From NCBI GenBank assembly GCA_016710595.1, contig JADJVM010000005.1, positions 186,001 to 250,000 on the forward strand: a stretch of 64,000 nt of DNA. The letters are read 5' to 3'. The DNA is from Niastella sp. (lineage in GTDB: Bacteria > Bacteroidota > Bacteroidia > Chitinophagales > Chitinophagaceae). Each line of letters starts with the position of its first letter. The stretch's first letter is position 1. The notes under the pieces are model-generated. The model made no database searches and had not been told where the DNA came from. It worked only from the letters and a program-made list of their open reading frames with translations. Made by a program: the position numbers and the translations under genes. This document shows positions 43,024 through 51,866 of the stretch, one piece after another.

Positions 43024-43536
43024 TTAATTATAATTTACCAATACTGTAAAAGGAGAAGCACTGGTATAGGTACCTGGCGCTTGCGAACCATTCACAATAA
43101 GATCAGCACCTACATATACTGTTTGTGTACCTGCACCGTCTAAAAGGCCGGCACCAACACTTTTTGTAAAGTTTTCAACATTCATGATTTCAACACCATT
43201 ACTGATTTGAATCGTAGGATTCAGTACGTTAAAATCAAAGGTAAAGTTTGGTTGCCCACTTACTGTAAAAGCAGCTGCTGAAACGGTTCCGGTATTGGCA
43301 GGAAATGAGACACCACCGGCTCCCGAAGAGTTCCTGGTAGCAGCAAGCGAAGGATCTAATATTACGGTACCACCTGTGGCATCTACTGCCAGGTTACCAA
43401 AATTAAGATCTGTTGTTTTTGAAATGCTAATGGGGCTCACAATGGTTGCTGAAGCATTGGCTGTAGCCGTTGCCTGAGCATTAACAGCAGTTGCTGTAAT
43501 TAAAAAAACAGCAAGGACTCCTAATGATTTTTTCAT
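43024..43536 (-). CDS. DUF4402 protein, candidate fibre subunit
   Basis: 170 residues. The signal peptide ends VNAQ at residue 21. The mature N-terminus alternates small or hydrophobic residues (ATATANASATIVSPISISK), then TTDLNFGNL, TGGTVILDP and the C-terminal strands TVYVGADLIVNGSQ and GTYTSASPFTVLVNYN. This is the DUF4402 pattern, which resembles the pilin-like spore coat protein U / CsuA-B fold. There are no Cys in the mature protein. The gene lies between the usher-like and chaperone genes with 105 and 110 bp gaps. Its role as the polymerising subunit is inference. Confidence 0.85.
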   Translation of the reverse strand: MKKSLGVLAVFLITATAVNAQATATANASATIVSPISISKTTDLNFGNLAVDATGGTVILDPSLAATRNSSGAGGVSFPANTGTVSAAAFTVSGQPNFTFDFNVLNPTIQISNGVEIMNVENFTKSVGAGLLDGAGTQTVYVGADLIVNGSQAPGTYTSASPFTVLVNYN

Positions 43537-43641
43537 TTGATTGAATTTTTTTTAATTGTTATAGTTTATAGTTATATAAAACGAAACCTAATAGTATATA
43601 TTGCTATATCTGCGATATATTTTTATTATTTCTTATTCATT

Positions 43642-46239
43642 TTATTTATGCCCTGTATTTGCTTTATCCATAACAAGTACCACCGCTACATTATCTATAA
43701 TATCACCTTCTTTGTTTTCTTTAATCGTAAAATGAACCATACCGGATTGGTTGGCCATTCCTACTTTTTCCATTTGTACAGCATCGGTAGTAACAAAATA
43801 ATTACCGGGTATTAAACCCAGGAAACTAAAGTAACCATCCTGTTCACTTAGTGTTTTAGCCACCAGGTTTCCTGCTTCATTATATATTTGTAAAATAACC
43901 CTACTTACTCCTTTTAGTTCTCCATTTGTTCTTTTATTTACATAACCATTTACTTCACCTAACACAGATACCGGTATTTCAATCTTTTTGGTAAAGTTTG
44001 GTTCCGCTTCTACTTCTATTACTTTATTTTTAATCTGGTAAGCAGGATTATCAAAATTGAGGTCATCTACTTTTATATAATATTTTTGATACGCTTCTAA
44101 TGCAGAAACTTTTACTGCCGCTTTTTTTGAATTACGGTCTATTTTACATCCATCTACCCTTACATTCAGGTTTAATACTTCGGGTTCATTGGCATCATGT
44201 ATGTAATTACAATTATAATCGAGAAATGGTAGTAAAAGAATGGTCCCCTGCCCTACATTACTTTTATCGGTAGTTCTAATATTTTTAAAACCCTCTTCAA
44301 ACAATACAGCACCGGAAGCAGATTGTGTACTGCTTATATGTTTACCTACCTTTCGGTTATAAATTCCTACTTGTGCAAATGAAAAATTATAGCGTACTCC
44401 CAGTGTAAATGCTGAAGTATTAATTAATTTATTATACTCGTACCCCATGTTTACAACCATATTGTTAAATGCCCTTTTTTCAAATTCTCCTTTCAGCATT
44501 ACGATTGCATGTTTTTGAAAATGGTATTGTACCTGTGGTGTAAAACGGGCATTAAAAAATATCGGGATATTGATTGCGAGTTTACTCATGATCTCCGGCT
44601 TATTATAAAAAACTGCATAGCTGGTAATGTTTGCATTTACACGCCTGGCAGTAATACTGGTTAATAATTCTGCTGTTTTGAGTTCTTCTTTATAAAATTT
44701 TGATTTATTTAATACCAGCCTGGTAAACCCATTGTAATTTTTAATTTTAAATGGCATTGAAAACATAAGTTTTTGATCTGTTTGGCTGGAGGTACGAATG
44801 GCTTCCTGCCCGGGTGCATATTTAATGATCAAAGCTTCTACTTGTAACTTTTTTTGCAACCTGTAATTACCAGAAAACTTTATGAATGTGCCGGGTGAAT
44901 ATTCACCCGAAAGAATGAGTGAATTCCCAATCCTTGCTGATACATTTAGAAAAGGAAGTGCTTTCTTCATGAGCAAACTGCTGTTATATTCTACCCCGGT
45001 ACCAATGGTTATTTGTTTAGTAAGTCCATATCCTATATTTAGCCTTCCATATAAGTTCTTTGTGCTATCAAGTATTTTACCTGTTGTTAATGAATATTCA
45101 ACTGTATTTTTTGGTAAAAAAGAAAAAGGGATATTGATCAATTGTTCAGCAGAACGTTCTTCGCCCCAGGGGCCATAAAACTTATACCTTATTTTACTGT
45201 TTCCATAAACCAGCGGGATTTCAAAAGAAAATAATCCTGAGGCATCGGCCTTTGTATAATCAACCAACACATCATTGATGTACAGTTCCACAATCCAACC
45301 GGGTTCGGTACTATTGCTGATGATCCAACTCCCAAAAGATTTTCTCTGCCTGGTAGCCGTGTTGCTCATTTGAACACCTAAGAGTGAAGGAATAGTACTA
45401 TAAGAACCAGGTGCATAGATGGTTCCCAGGCTAATTTGCTTTACATATTTTTGTTCATTATTTACATAATGCCATTGAAAAATCTGGTTCCTAATATCTA
45501 ACGTATTATGATTTGAAAATAAAAATTGGGCATTGGTTTCACCGCCGGCAAGAATGCCACCCACAGCTATTTTTGCCCAGGTAGTATTGTTGCCCTGGTA
45601 TTGAGTGGAAGCTATATTCCAATCCAATGCACCGAGGTGTAATAATTTAAATTTTCTTATTATTACTGTATCAGCTACAATATCTCCTTTTACTTTGGTG
45701 ATATTCCTGCGCATTTGATCCAATCTTTTTTCCCTCATAAAAGGAAGTTCTATGTTGCTGATAAAATCAACAGTAAGGCTCCTGAAGTTAAAATTGCATT
45801 GCAGCCCGAATACCCCAAAATAATTTATTTTTAAATAATATTCGTTAGAAGAAAAGATCAGGTCATTTTTTTGAAATGAAGTACTGATTTTATTATAATA
45901 AATTGTGTGGTTGGATTTATCTATAATAAAAACATCATTCGGGTTTAAGATATGCCCAATTATGGAATCGCCTGATAATTTGTTTTTTATGGCCAGGTAG
46001 TTGAATAAATCACTTACCGGTAAATATAAATCCTGTGCTATCACAAGTGCCTGGATTTCTGCAGTACCAATATTTTGCCCCTGGATGGTAACAATCACCT
46101 CATCAAAATCATTTTCATTTTGCTGTGCAGTAACCTTACCGGGTAATAAAAATACCCCGCAGCATATAAATAAGAAAGAAATAAAAAAAGAGGTACGGGA
46201 AAGGATTGATCGTCCTTTGATCGTAAACTGTCTTTTCAA
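43642..46239 (-). CDS. Usher-like outer membrane protein
   Basis: 865 residues, starting at TTG (46239), with a signal peptide to about 39 (KVTAQ). Residues 60-130 look like a periplasmic N-terminal domain. The segment 311-390 carries the usher-type block EPGWIVELYINDVLVDYTKA, then DASGLFSFEIPLVYG, KFYGPWGEE and YSLTTG. The following 300 residues alternate like barrel strands (LNIGYGLTKQITIGTGVEY). The last 180 residues hold carboxypeptidase-regulatory-like beta domains (GEVNGYVNKRTNGELKGVSR). Classical FimD/CsuD ushers are similar in size but have a plug and two C-terminal domains arranged differently, so this is a divergent or analogous usher. Two DUF4402 genes and a chaperone gene flank it. 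Confidence 0.72.
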   Translation of the reverse strand: MKRQFTIKGRSILSRTSFFISFLFICCGVFLLPGKVTAQQNENDFDEVIVTIQGQNIGTAEIQALVIAQDLYLPVSDLFNYLAIKNKLSGDSIIGHILNPNDVFIIDKSNHTIYYNKISTSFQKNDLIFSSNEYYLKINYFGVFGLQCNFNFRSLTVDFISNIELPFMREKRLDQMRRNITKVKGDIVADTVIIRKFKLLHLGALDWNIASTQYQGNNTTWAKIAVGGILAGGETNAQFLFSNHNTLDIRNQIFQWHYVNNEQKYVKQISLGTIYAPGSYSTIPSLLGVQMSNTATRQRKSFGSWIISNSTEPGWIVELYINDVLVDYTKADASGLFSFEIPLVYGNSKIRYKFYGPWGEERSAEQLINIPFSFLPKNTVEYSLTTGKILDSTKNLYGRLNIGYGLTKQITIGTGVEYNSSLLMKKALPFLNVSARIGNSLILSGEYSPGTFIKFSGNYRLQKKLQVEALIIKYAPGQEAIRTSSQTDQKLMFSMPFKIKNYNGFTRLVLNKSKFYKEELKTAELLTSITARRVNANITSYAVFYNKPEIMSKLAINIPIFFNARFTPQVQYHFQKHAIVMLKGEFEKRAFNNMVVNMGYEYNKLINTSAFTLGVRYNFSFAQVGIYNRKVGKHISSTQSASGAVLFEEGFKNIRTTDKSNVGQGTILLLPFLDYNCNYIHDANEPEVLNLNVRVDGCKIDRNSKKAAVKVSALEAYQKYYIKVDDLNFDNPAYQIKNKVIEVEAEPNFTKKIEIPVSVLGEVNGYVNKRTNGELKGVSRVILQIYNEAGNLVAKTLSEQDGYFSFLGLIPGNYFVTTDAVQMEKVGMANQSGMVHFTIKENKEGDIIDNVAVVLVMDKANTGHK

Positions 46240-46270
46240 GATATTGGATTTATTGAAATTGTATTATTTT

Positions 46271-46789
46271 TTAGTCCGTCAAAAAAGACAAATACAAACT
46301 ACCGCTGTAATTACCGGGAGGAGATTCTGACATATTCCCTACTATTAACTCTGCGCCGATCGTAACCAGGTTTTTTGCCGGTGCCTCATTGGTAATTATA
46401 AATGGCATTGAATTATTTATATCCAGCAATTTAAGTTTCATAATACCTCCATTACTCCCGGTTAAAATGGTAGTTTGCCCTGCCAGCAAGGATATTACCG
46501 TTCCCTTGGCTCCTTCTATTTCCAGTATTAGCGGGCTGTATAAGCCCCCCATGTTAAGGGGAATTACAGAACCACTGGCAGCTCTGGAAGCATTTGGTAA
46601 AATTGAAATGGTTCCTCCAGTTGCACCTTGCGCAAAAACACCAAAATTAAAAGCCTGTTGCACATTTACTTTTAACTGAAGACTTTCATTATTTATATTT
46701 ACACCCACTTGCTGGCTCATTACTGGTGAGCCACAGAGTAAGACAATGATCTGCAATAGCGGCCTTTTAACCCACATGTTACCTGTCAT
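46271..46789 (-). CDS. DUF4402-like protein, candidate fibre subunit or tip
   Basis: 172 residues. The signal peptide (about 1-25, ending VMSQQ) is followed by LQLKVNVQQAFNFGVFAQGA, TGGTISILPNASRAASG, then VTIGAELIVGN and PPGNYSGSLYLSFLTD. Layout and motif order match the DUF4402 protein at 43024, but sequence identity looks low, suggesting a minor or tip subunit. It is the first gene of the minus-strand unit, 31 bp ahead of the usher-like gene. An alternative start is ATG five codons downstream (MWVKRP). Role inferred from context. Confidence 0.75.
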   Translation of the reverse strand: MTGNMWVKRPLLQIIVLLCGSPVMSQQVGVNINNESLQLKVNVQQAFNFGVFAQGATGGTISILPNASRAASGSVIPLNMGGLYSPLILEIEGAKGTVISLLAGQTTILTGSNGGIMKLKLLDINNSMPFIITNEAPAKNLVTIGAELIVGNMSESPPGNYSGSLYLSFLTD

Positions 46790-46954
46790 TTTTGCTGATT
46801 AAAGTTTATTACCCTATTTACTAAGTATATATAACATCGTAACAACGGAAAAATACGCTGTGTATTGTTTATCGCATGCACTATTCTCACTTATACTTTT
46901 ATGGGCTTCCATCGCTTAAGCATGATAATACAAAACTATATTAGCAGGATACTG

Positions 46955-46962
46955 TAAGTTTG
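46955..46962 (+). promoter_or_regulatory. -7 promoter box of pdxA
   Basis: TAAGTTTG fits TAnnTTTG and ends 23 nt before the ATG. The 196-bp divergent gap also contains an AT-rich TATATATAAC motif near 46825 that may serve the usher operon. Confidence 0.4.
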
Positions 46963-46985
46963 CAACTTCTAAATATATATAATAT

Positions 46986-48065
46986 ATGAACCCTTCAACA
47001 GATCATAAACCCATTATTGGCATTAGCTGCGGCGATATAAATGGTATAGGAACAGAAATAATTTTAAAAACATTAAGTGATAACAGGATCATGGAATTTT
47101 GTACCCCTGTTATTTTTGGGAACAATAAACTACTGAACTTTTATAGAAAATCATTGCCTGAAATGCATTTTAGCTTTTCGGTAATTAAAGACATGGGGCA
47201 GCTGAACCCAAAACAGGTAAACGTATATAATTGCTGGGACGAAGAAATTAATATTACACCGGGTATCCTGAATGAAATAGGGGGAAAATATGCAGTAATA
47301 AGTTTGCGTATGGCCGCCGAGGCATTAAAAGCTGGCAAGATTGCCGGCCTGGTTACGGCTCCCATTCATAAAAAAAACGTACAATCAACAGATTTTAATT
47401 TTAGTGGGCATACCCCTTTTCTTAAAAATTATTTTGGAGTAAAAGATGTTGCCATGATGATGGTTGCAGAAAATATGCGTATTGCATTACTTACAGAGCA
47501 TGTACCTGTAAAGGACATTGCACAACATATTACCATCGAGAATATCTTATCAAAACTTAGTATCATAAATGAAAGTTTAAAGAAAGATTTTTTAATTGTG
47601 AAGCCTAAAATTGCAGTGTTGGGCTTAAACCCCCATGCAGGAGATGAAGGCCTGGTAGGCAAGGAAGAAATAGAAATTATACGCCCTGCTATAAAAGATG
47701 CAAAACAAAAAAATATTTTTTGCTTTGGCCCTTATAGTGCCGATGCTTTTTTTGCACGTGGCCAATATCGAAGTTTTGATGCGGTGCTGGCTTTGTACCA
47801 CGACCAGGGCCTGATTCCTTTTAAATCTTTGGCAATGGGCGAAGGCGTGAATTTTACTGCCGGCTTGGGCGCTGTGCGTACATCTCCCGACCATGGTACA
47901 GCTTTTGATATTGCAGGAAAAGGGATAGCCGATGAATCTTCGTTTAGAGAAGCATTATTTACCTGTATAGATATTATTCATGGCCGAAGAGAAAATAAAG
48001 AACAATACAAAAATCCACTTCGCAAACTGAGTGCTTCTGTAGTAAGGAATGCAATAGATGAATAA
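46986..48065 (+). CDS. pdxA: 4-hydroxythreonine-4-phosphate dehydrogenase
   Basis: 359 residues. PdxA oxidises 4-phosphohydroxy-threonine in the DXP-dependent vitamin B6 pathway, using NAD and a divalent metal. Visible motifs are IGISCGDINGIGTEI (N-terminal), LVTAPIHKKNV, FSGHTPFL, LTEHVPVKDI, LGLNPHAGDEGLVG, YHDQGLIPFKSLAMGEGVN and TSPDHGTAFDIAGKG, with the metal-binding His residues. It is slightly longer than the E. coli enzyme. Single gene with its own promoter, ending at a terminator shared with the convergent atp operon. No pdxJ is adjacent. Confidence 0.96.
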   Translation: MNPSTDHKPIIGISCGDINGIGTEIILKTLSDNRIMEFCTPVIFGNNKLLNFYRKSLPEMHFSFSVIKDMGQLNPKQVNVYNCWDEEINITPGILNEIGGKYAVISLRMAAEALKAGKIAGLVTAPIHKKNVQSTDFNFSGHTPFLKNYFGVKDVAMMMVAENMRIALLTEHVPVKDIAQHITIENILSKLSIINESLKKDFLIVKPKIAVLGLNPHAGDEGLVGKEEIEIIRPAIKDAKQKNIFCFGPYSADAFFARGQYRSFDAVLALYHDQGLIPFKSLAMGEGVNFTAGLGAVRTSPDHGTAFDIAGKGIADESSFREALFTCIDIIHGRRENKEQYKNPLRKLSASVVRNAIDE

Positions 48066-48082
48066 AAATTATTATTAAAATA

Positions 48083-48117
48083 AAAAGCCCGGCTGTAAGA
48101 AACATAGCCGGGCTTTT
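48083..48117. terminator. Bidirectional terminator between pdxA and atpH
   Basis: A 12-bp stem AAAAGCCCGGCT/AGCCGGGCTTTT with an 11-nt loop. It has T-rich arms on both strands, so it can end both convergent units. Confidence 0.9.
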
Positions 48118-48133
48118 GTTTTTATTTTGAGTA

Positions 48134-48697
48134 TTACCTTAAACGGTGAATGTATTCATTGCTCATAAACTGGCGGCGAATATCAGATAGGTCCCGGCTA
48201 ATGCTGGCATCAATAAACAAATCTTCCATTTGCAAGGTGAAACCACCCAGTAAGCTTTCATTTATCTCAGATTGCAGTTCGATATGTGCTACCTGGGCTT
48301 CTGTTTTAATTTTATTGATGATAAACTGTTTCATATCATCGCTTACCTCACCTGCCGTAACCAGCTTTGCTTTATGTATTCCTTTTATTGCGTTGTACTG
48401 ATCAATATATGCTTTTACAATTTCCGGTAAGTTTTTTTCCCTGCCTTTACGAACTAATAATTGATTGAATAAACGGGTAAGGGCGCTGATATACGGGCCA
48501 ATTACCAGTTCCAATATTTTTTCTTTTTTATCTGAACTGATAATGGGGCTAAGTAACATGGCTGTAAAATCCGGGTTTGTTTTTTGCATACCCAATAATA
48601 ATTTCATATCGGCATATACGGTTTCTAATTCACCTTTTTCTACTGCAATATCAATTAAGCTTTTGGCATACCGGCCGGCTAAACGGGGATTATTCAT
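48134..48697 (-). CDS. atpH: ATP synthase F1 subunit delta
   Basis: 187 residues. RLAGRYAKSLIDIAVEKGEL at the start and ELQSEINESLLGGFTLQMED at the end are the usual delta (OSCP) signatures. It links the F1 head to the peripheral stalk. It is the last gene of the operon atpB-E-F-H here; the convergent pdxA follows behind a terminator, so atpA and atpG are not in the expected next positions. Confidence 0.95.
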   Translation of the reverse strand: MNNPRLAGRYAKSLIDIAVEKGELETVYADMKLLLGMQKTNPDFTAMLLSPIISSDKKEKILELVIGPYISALTRLFNQLLVRKGREKNLPEIVKAYIDQYNAIKGIHKAKLVTAGEVSDDMKQFIINKIKTEAQVAHIELQSEINESLLGGFTLQMEDLFIDASISRDLSDIRRQFMSNEYIHRLR

Positions 48698-48729
48698 ATA
48701 TGATAATTATCAGGCCAAAGGCCTTCCGG

Positions 48730-49224
48730 TTAATTTAATTTTACTTCGTTGGCTAATTGATGAATAAAGTTTTCCTGCTCTTTACGGTCGTTCAATTCTT
48801 TACGCAATACTTTTTCGCTTATTTCAATTACCAGATTGCCTACCTGGTTTTTAAGATCAGTAAGGGCCGCCATTTTTTGTTGCTGTATGGTTACCTGGGC
48901 ATCCGCAACAATTTTAGCGGCTTGCTCTTTAGCTTCTTCTTTTGCCTGGGCAATCATTTTGTCTTTGGTTTCTTTTGCTTGTTTCAGCATGATCGCTCTT
49001 TCTTCTCTTGCCGCAACCAATAAAGCTTCATTATCGCTTTTTAGTTGAGCCATTTCCAGTTTCACTTTTTCTGCTGTTGCAATAGAATCTGCAATATTGG
49101 TTTCCCTGTCATCAAGGCCTTTGATGATGGCGTTCCAGGCAAATTTTTTCAGGATATAATATACGATCCCAAAAGCAATCAGCGTCCAAAATAAAATACC
49201 AATACCCGGTAATAAAAGTTCCAT
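48730..49224 (-). CDS. atpF: ATP synthase F0 subunit b
   Basis: 164 residues. One N-terminal membrane helix (about 5-25, LLPGIGILFWTLIAFGIVYY) and a long charged helix rich in Ala, Glu and Lys follow, forming the peripheral stalk. The sequence FAWNAIIKGLDDRETNIADS is typical. It lies 32 bp upstream of atpH. Confidence 0.95.
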   Translation of the reverse strand: MELLLPGIGILFWTLIAFGIVYYILKKFAWNAIIKGLDDRETNIADSIATAEKVKLEMAQLKSDNEALLVAAREERAIMLKQAKETKDKMIAQAKEEAKEQAAKIVADAQVTIQQQKMAALTDLKNQVGNLVIEISEKVLRKELNDRKEQENFIHQLANEVKLN

Positions 49225-49325
49225 ATATTAACTTAATTAAATGTTCTTAAATGTATATCCATTTTAAAAAATATTACTGCATCCCCCGCCCTGTGCTTCA
49301 GATGCAGTAATTCATTGAATGCAAA

Positions 49326-49580
49326 CTAGCCTTTTAGAACAGCCAATAAACCTGCAATTACGGCGAAAAGGGCAACCCCTTCTACGAACGCAGCTGTCAG
49401 GATCATGTTTGCACGAATGTCGTTTGAAGCTTCCGGTTGGCGGGCAATTGCTTCTACAGCACCTTTACCAATCTGGCCAATACCAATACCGGCACCAATT
49501 GCAGCAAGGCCTGCACCAATTGCACCTCCCATGTGAGAGTAACCAAACTGGATTTCAGCTAACACAGTCATTAGACTCAT
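49326..49580 (-). CDS. atpE: ATP synthase F0 subunit c
   Basis: 84 residues, two membrane helices joined by the polar loop ARQPEASNDIRANM. The ion-carrying carboxylate is Glu67 in TAAFVEGVALF. The residue after it is Gly rather than Ser, so the sodium-binding ES pattern is absent and proton coupling is likely. Gly-rich GAGLAAIGAGIGIG packs the ring. Confidence 0.96.
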   Translation of the reverse strand: MSLMTVLAEIQFGYSHMGGAIGAGLAAIGAGIGIGQIGKGAVEAIARQPEASNDIRANMILTAAFVEGVALFAVIAGLLAVLKG

Positions 49581-49615
49581 GATACTTGTTTTTATAATGA
49601 ATAATAAATTACAAA

Positions 49616-50707
49616 CTAAAGAATTACCGGATCTGCATGTCCATCAATATCATTATGCCCACCTTCAAATGCCTGGCCGATAAATACGGCTGCCAGGTTG
49701 GTGAATATAAATGCTTGTATAAATGCTACCAGTATTTCTATGAAATAAATAAACACCGTAAATGCAATGGATAAGGGTGAAAAACCCCATCCCGCAAAAA
49801 AATTCATTTCACCAAATATGAAAATAAGTGAAACAAAACTCAAAATAATAATATGGCCCGCAATCATGTTTGCAAACAAACGAATGATTAAAGCTGCCGG
49901 TTTAATGAAAAAACTGGCAAACTCAATAGGGATCAAAATTAATTTTACAAATAAAGGTACCCCGGGAGGCCAGAAAATATGGCCCCAAAAATGACTATTG
50001 GTACTAAATAATATTATAAAGAATGCAATGACACCCAACACAATGGTAAAGGCCACATTGCCTGTAACATTGGCAGAGCCCGGTAATAAGCCAACCAAAC
50101 AATTTATAAGTATAAAAAAGAAAACGGTGAGCAGGTAAGGAAAATACTTTTTCCACTTAGGGCCCAGGTTTGGCTTTGCTGCTTCGTCCCTGATAAAGGT
50201 AATAACCGGCTCCATTGCATTTTGCCAGCCTTTTGGCGCCGAAGTTACCCCCTGGCCGGTTTTATATTTTTTTGCAATACTGGTCATCAACAATACTAAA
50301 ATTAGCAATGCCAGCATCATTTGCAGCACATTTTTAGAAATAGAAATATCATATACTGTGGTTCCATCAGTGGCTACAATTTTATTTCCCGTCATTTCAT
50401 AACCCTGGTAAGGTACTATCTCATGCCCCTGGTGAAATCTTGAGGAAAGAAATACGGAGAACCCTTTGGTAGGCGAATATAATATTACCGGTAAGGGAAT
50501 AGAAGCATGAAAATCTCCTAAGGTGAAAAAGTGCCATTCATGGGCATCTTGTATATGTTCTAAAATGATTTTTGCAGGATCCAGCTTAGCCTCAGCGGAC
50601 TCATGCGGAACCGGTGTGTGATCCTGTGCAAAAACAGGACTTGTAATGTGTAAACAAAAAAGGCTGAAAGCCGCTACCATTAATGATTTTATGCCTTTTG
50701 TGACCAT
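49616..50707 (-). CDS. atpB: ATP synthase F0 subunit a
   Basis: 363 residues, longer than E. coli subunit a because of an N-terminal signal-like sequence (1-27, ending PVFAQ) and a periplasmic region of about 90 residues, a common Bacteroidota form. The membrane part contains the conserved Arg in FIKPAALIIRLFANMIAGHI and the late segment FIEILVAFIQAFIFTNLAAVF. It forms the proton half-channels. It is the first gene of the operon; no atpI or atpZ homologue is seen in the upstream 335 bp. Confidence 0.95.
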   Translation of the reverse strand: MVTKGIKSLMVAAFSLFCLHITSPVFAQDHTPVPHESAEAKLDPAKIILEHIQDAHEWHFFTLGDFHASIPLPVILYSPTKGFSVFLSSRFHQGHEIVPYQGYEMTGNKIVATDGTTVYDISISKNVLQMMLALLILVLLMTSIAKKYKTGQGVTSAPKGWQNAMEPVITFIRDEAAKPNLGPKWKKYFPYLLTVFFFILINCLVGLLPGSANVTGNVAFTIVLGVIAFFIILFSTNSHFWGHIFWPPGVPLFVKLILIPIEFASFFIKPAALIIRLFANMIAGHIIILSFVSLIFIFGEMNFFAGWGFSPLSIAFTVFIYFIEILVAFIQAFIFTNLAAVFIGQAFEGGHNDIDGHADPVIL

Positions 50708-50852
50708 GTCTGCACTTAAATTTGGCGCAAAGATAAGGGCAGGGCTTCAAATTGAAAAAAAAGAGGCTATTTATTTGGGTAAAAGCTAAGAATACATTCT
50801 GCTTATTAAAACCAATTTATGTATTTATTCAAAAAATGAATTTAGTACTTAC

Positions 50853-50881
50853 AAAAAATCCTGCACTAATATGCAGGATTT
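50853..50881 (-). terminator. Rho-independent terminator of the 51043 lipoprotein unit
   Basis: Stem AAATCCTGCA/TGCAGGATTT (50856-50881) with a 6-nt loop and six T on the minus strand. It lies downstream of the small membrane-peptide frame and stops transcription before atpB. Confidence 0.8.
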
Positions 50882-50951
50882 AAACTTTATGAATTTGAAA
50901 TTTAAAACTACAATTTAATTATGATTTTTTCTTCTTAAAGTATTTATAAAT

Positions 50952-51032
50952 TCAATATATTAAAATTGATATTGCTATTAGACAAACTAAAACCCAAACA
51001 ATAATTCCAGATTGTAAGTTAGTGATTTCCAT
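50952..51032 (-). CDS. Possible 26-residue single-helix membrane peptide
   Basis: ATG at 51032, TGA at 50954-50952. Residues 8-26 (SGIIVWVLVCLIAISILIY) form one hydrophobic helix. Reading past the TGA gives IYKYFKKKKS and TAA at 50919-50921, a basic tail that would suit an inner-membrane small protein of 37 residues if TGA replaced a TGG Trp codon. It lies between a lipoprotein gene and a clear terminator. Existence as a gene is a proposal. Confidence 0.35.
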   Translation of the reverse strand: MEITNLQSGIIVWVLVCLIAISILIY

Positions 51033-51042
51033 AATAAGTAAT

Positions 51043-51866
51043 TTAAATTTCAGAAATTGATGTTATAGAGCCAGATTGTTTATTCAATTTAACCCTAAAA
51101 TGTTTTGCTTGTTTATAAACAGTACCAATACCTTCAATGAAAATACCTGATCTGCAAGCATCGGTATCTGCATAATGGCAGTCTTCATACCAAATAACCA
51201 TTTCATCACAAAGCTCAATTATATCGTAAAAGTTATTATTGCTTGAATTAGAATTTATTCTTACCTGAAGCGTTTTGCTATGTTCAGCAGTCCTAAATAA
51301 ATTACTATCAATAATATTGAATTTAGTAAATCTAAATACCAACTTATCCATTGCCATAAAAAATGCTGCATAATGTTCAGCAGCTCCATTAGCTGTCTCT
51401 GGATCATTTTCCATTTGCGCATATTGCCAATCACATTTATATTCAAAGGAAGTATCCGTTGAATTGGCCGTTATAATCATAGATGCATTTACAAAATTTT
51501 GAGTATCTCTTAAAAATGGAATATAAAATATTTCTGATGAATCGCTATGGGCAGATGCGCCAAAAGAGGTGGTTGAAATGTTTTTCTTTTTATAGCGCAA
51601 AATTTTATCCCATCTTGGAAAACCTATTTGCTTTGCTGTTTGTTCTAAAAAGGGTGTTTTTTTATTTATCCTTTGTAAATAGTTAATGAGAGCCTGTTCC
51701 CGGGGATCTGATGTGCGATGTTGGTTAAAGAATTTTTCTGTTGTACTGGATACATTTTGTTGTTCGTTGGTAGCCATGCTATCCATTTTTTTACAGGCTG
51801 CAAAAAATAGTAATGCCAAAACAAGAATACCGCTTATTTTGCGGGGGGTGGGGTAAATTTTTTCAT
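51043..51866 (-). CDS. Putative lipoprotein; start region probably frameshifted at a poly-C tract
   Basis: The frame open to 51043 encodes SGILVLALLFFAACKKMDSMA (lipobox FAAC) and about 240 further residues with no recognised family, including EYKCDWQYAQMENDPETA and EICDE-like IIELCDEMVIWYEDC. Upstream in this frame the sequence (to 52005) is not signal-like. Just before the helix lie ATG codons at 51866 and 51872 that read MKKFTPPP and then run out of frame across CCCCACCCCCC (C6 at 51843-51848). One added C joins MKKFTPPP to RKISGILV, a normal lipoprotein signal. The gene is thus either mis-sequenced, mutated or phase variable. A downstream hairpin at 50853 ends the unit. Confidence 0.6.

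Noticed and set aside
49326..49580. Sodium-driven ATP synthase ring, suggested by a Gln in helix 1 of subunit c
   Set aside because: The residue after the ion-binding Glu67 is Gly, not Ser or Thr, so the sodium signature is incomplete.
50919..51032. TGA read as tryptophan genome-wide
   Set aside because: TGA is a normal stop for other genes here, for example the YjjG-like gene at 1457-1459 and the 62276 gene.
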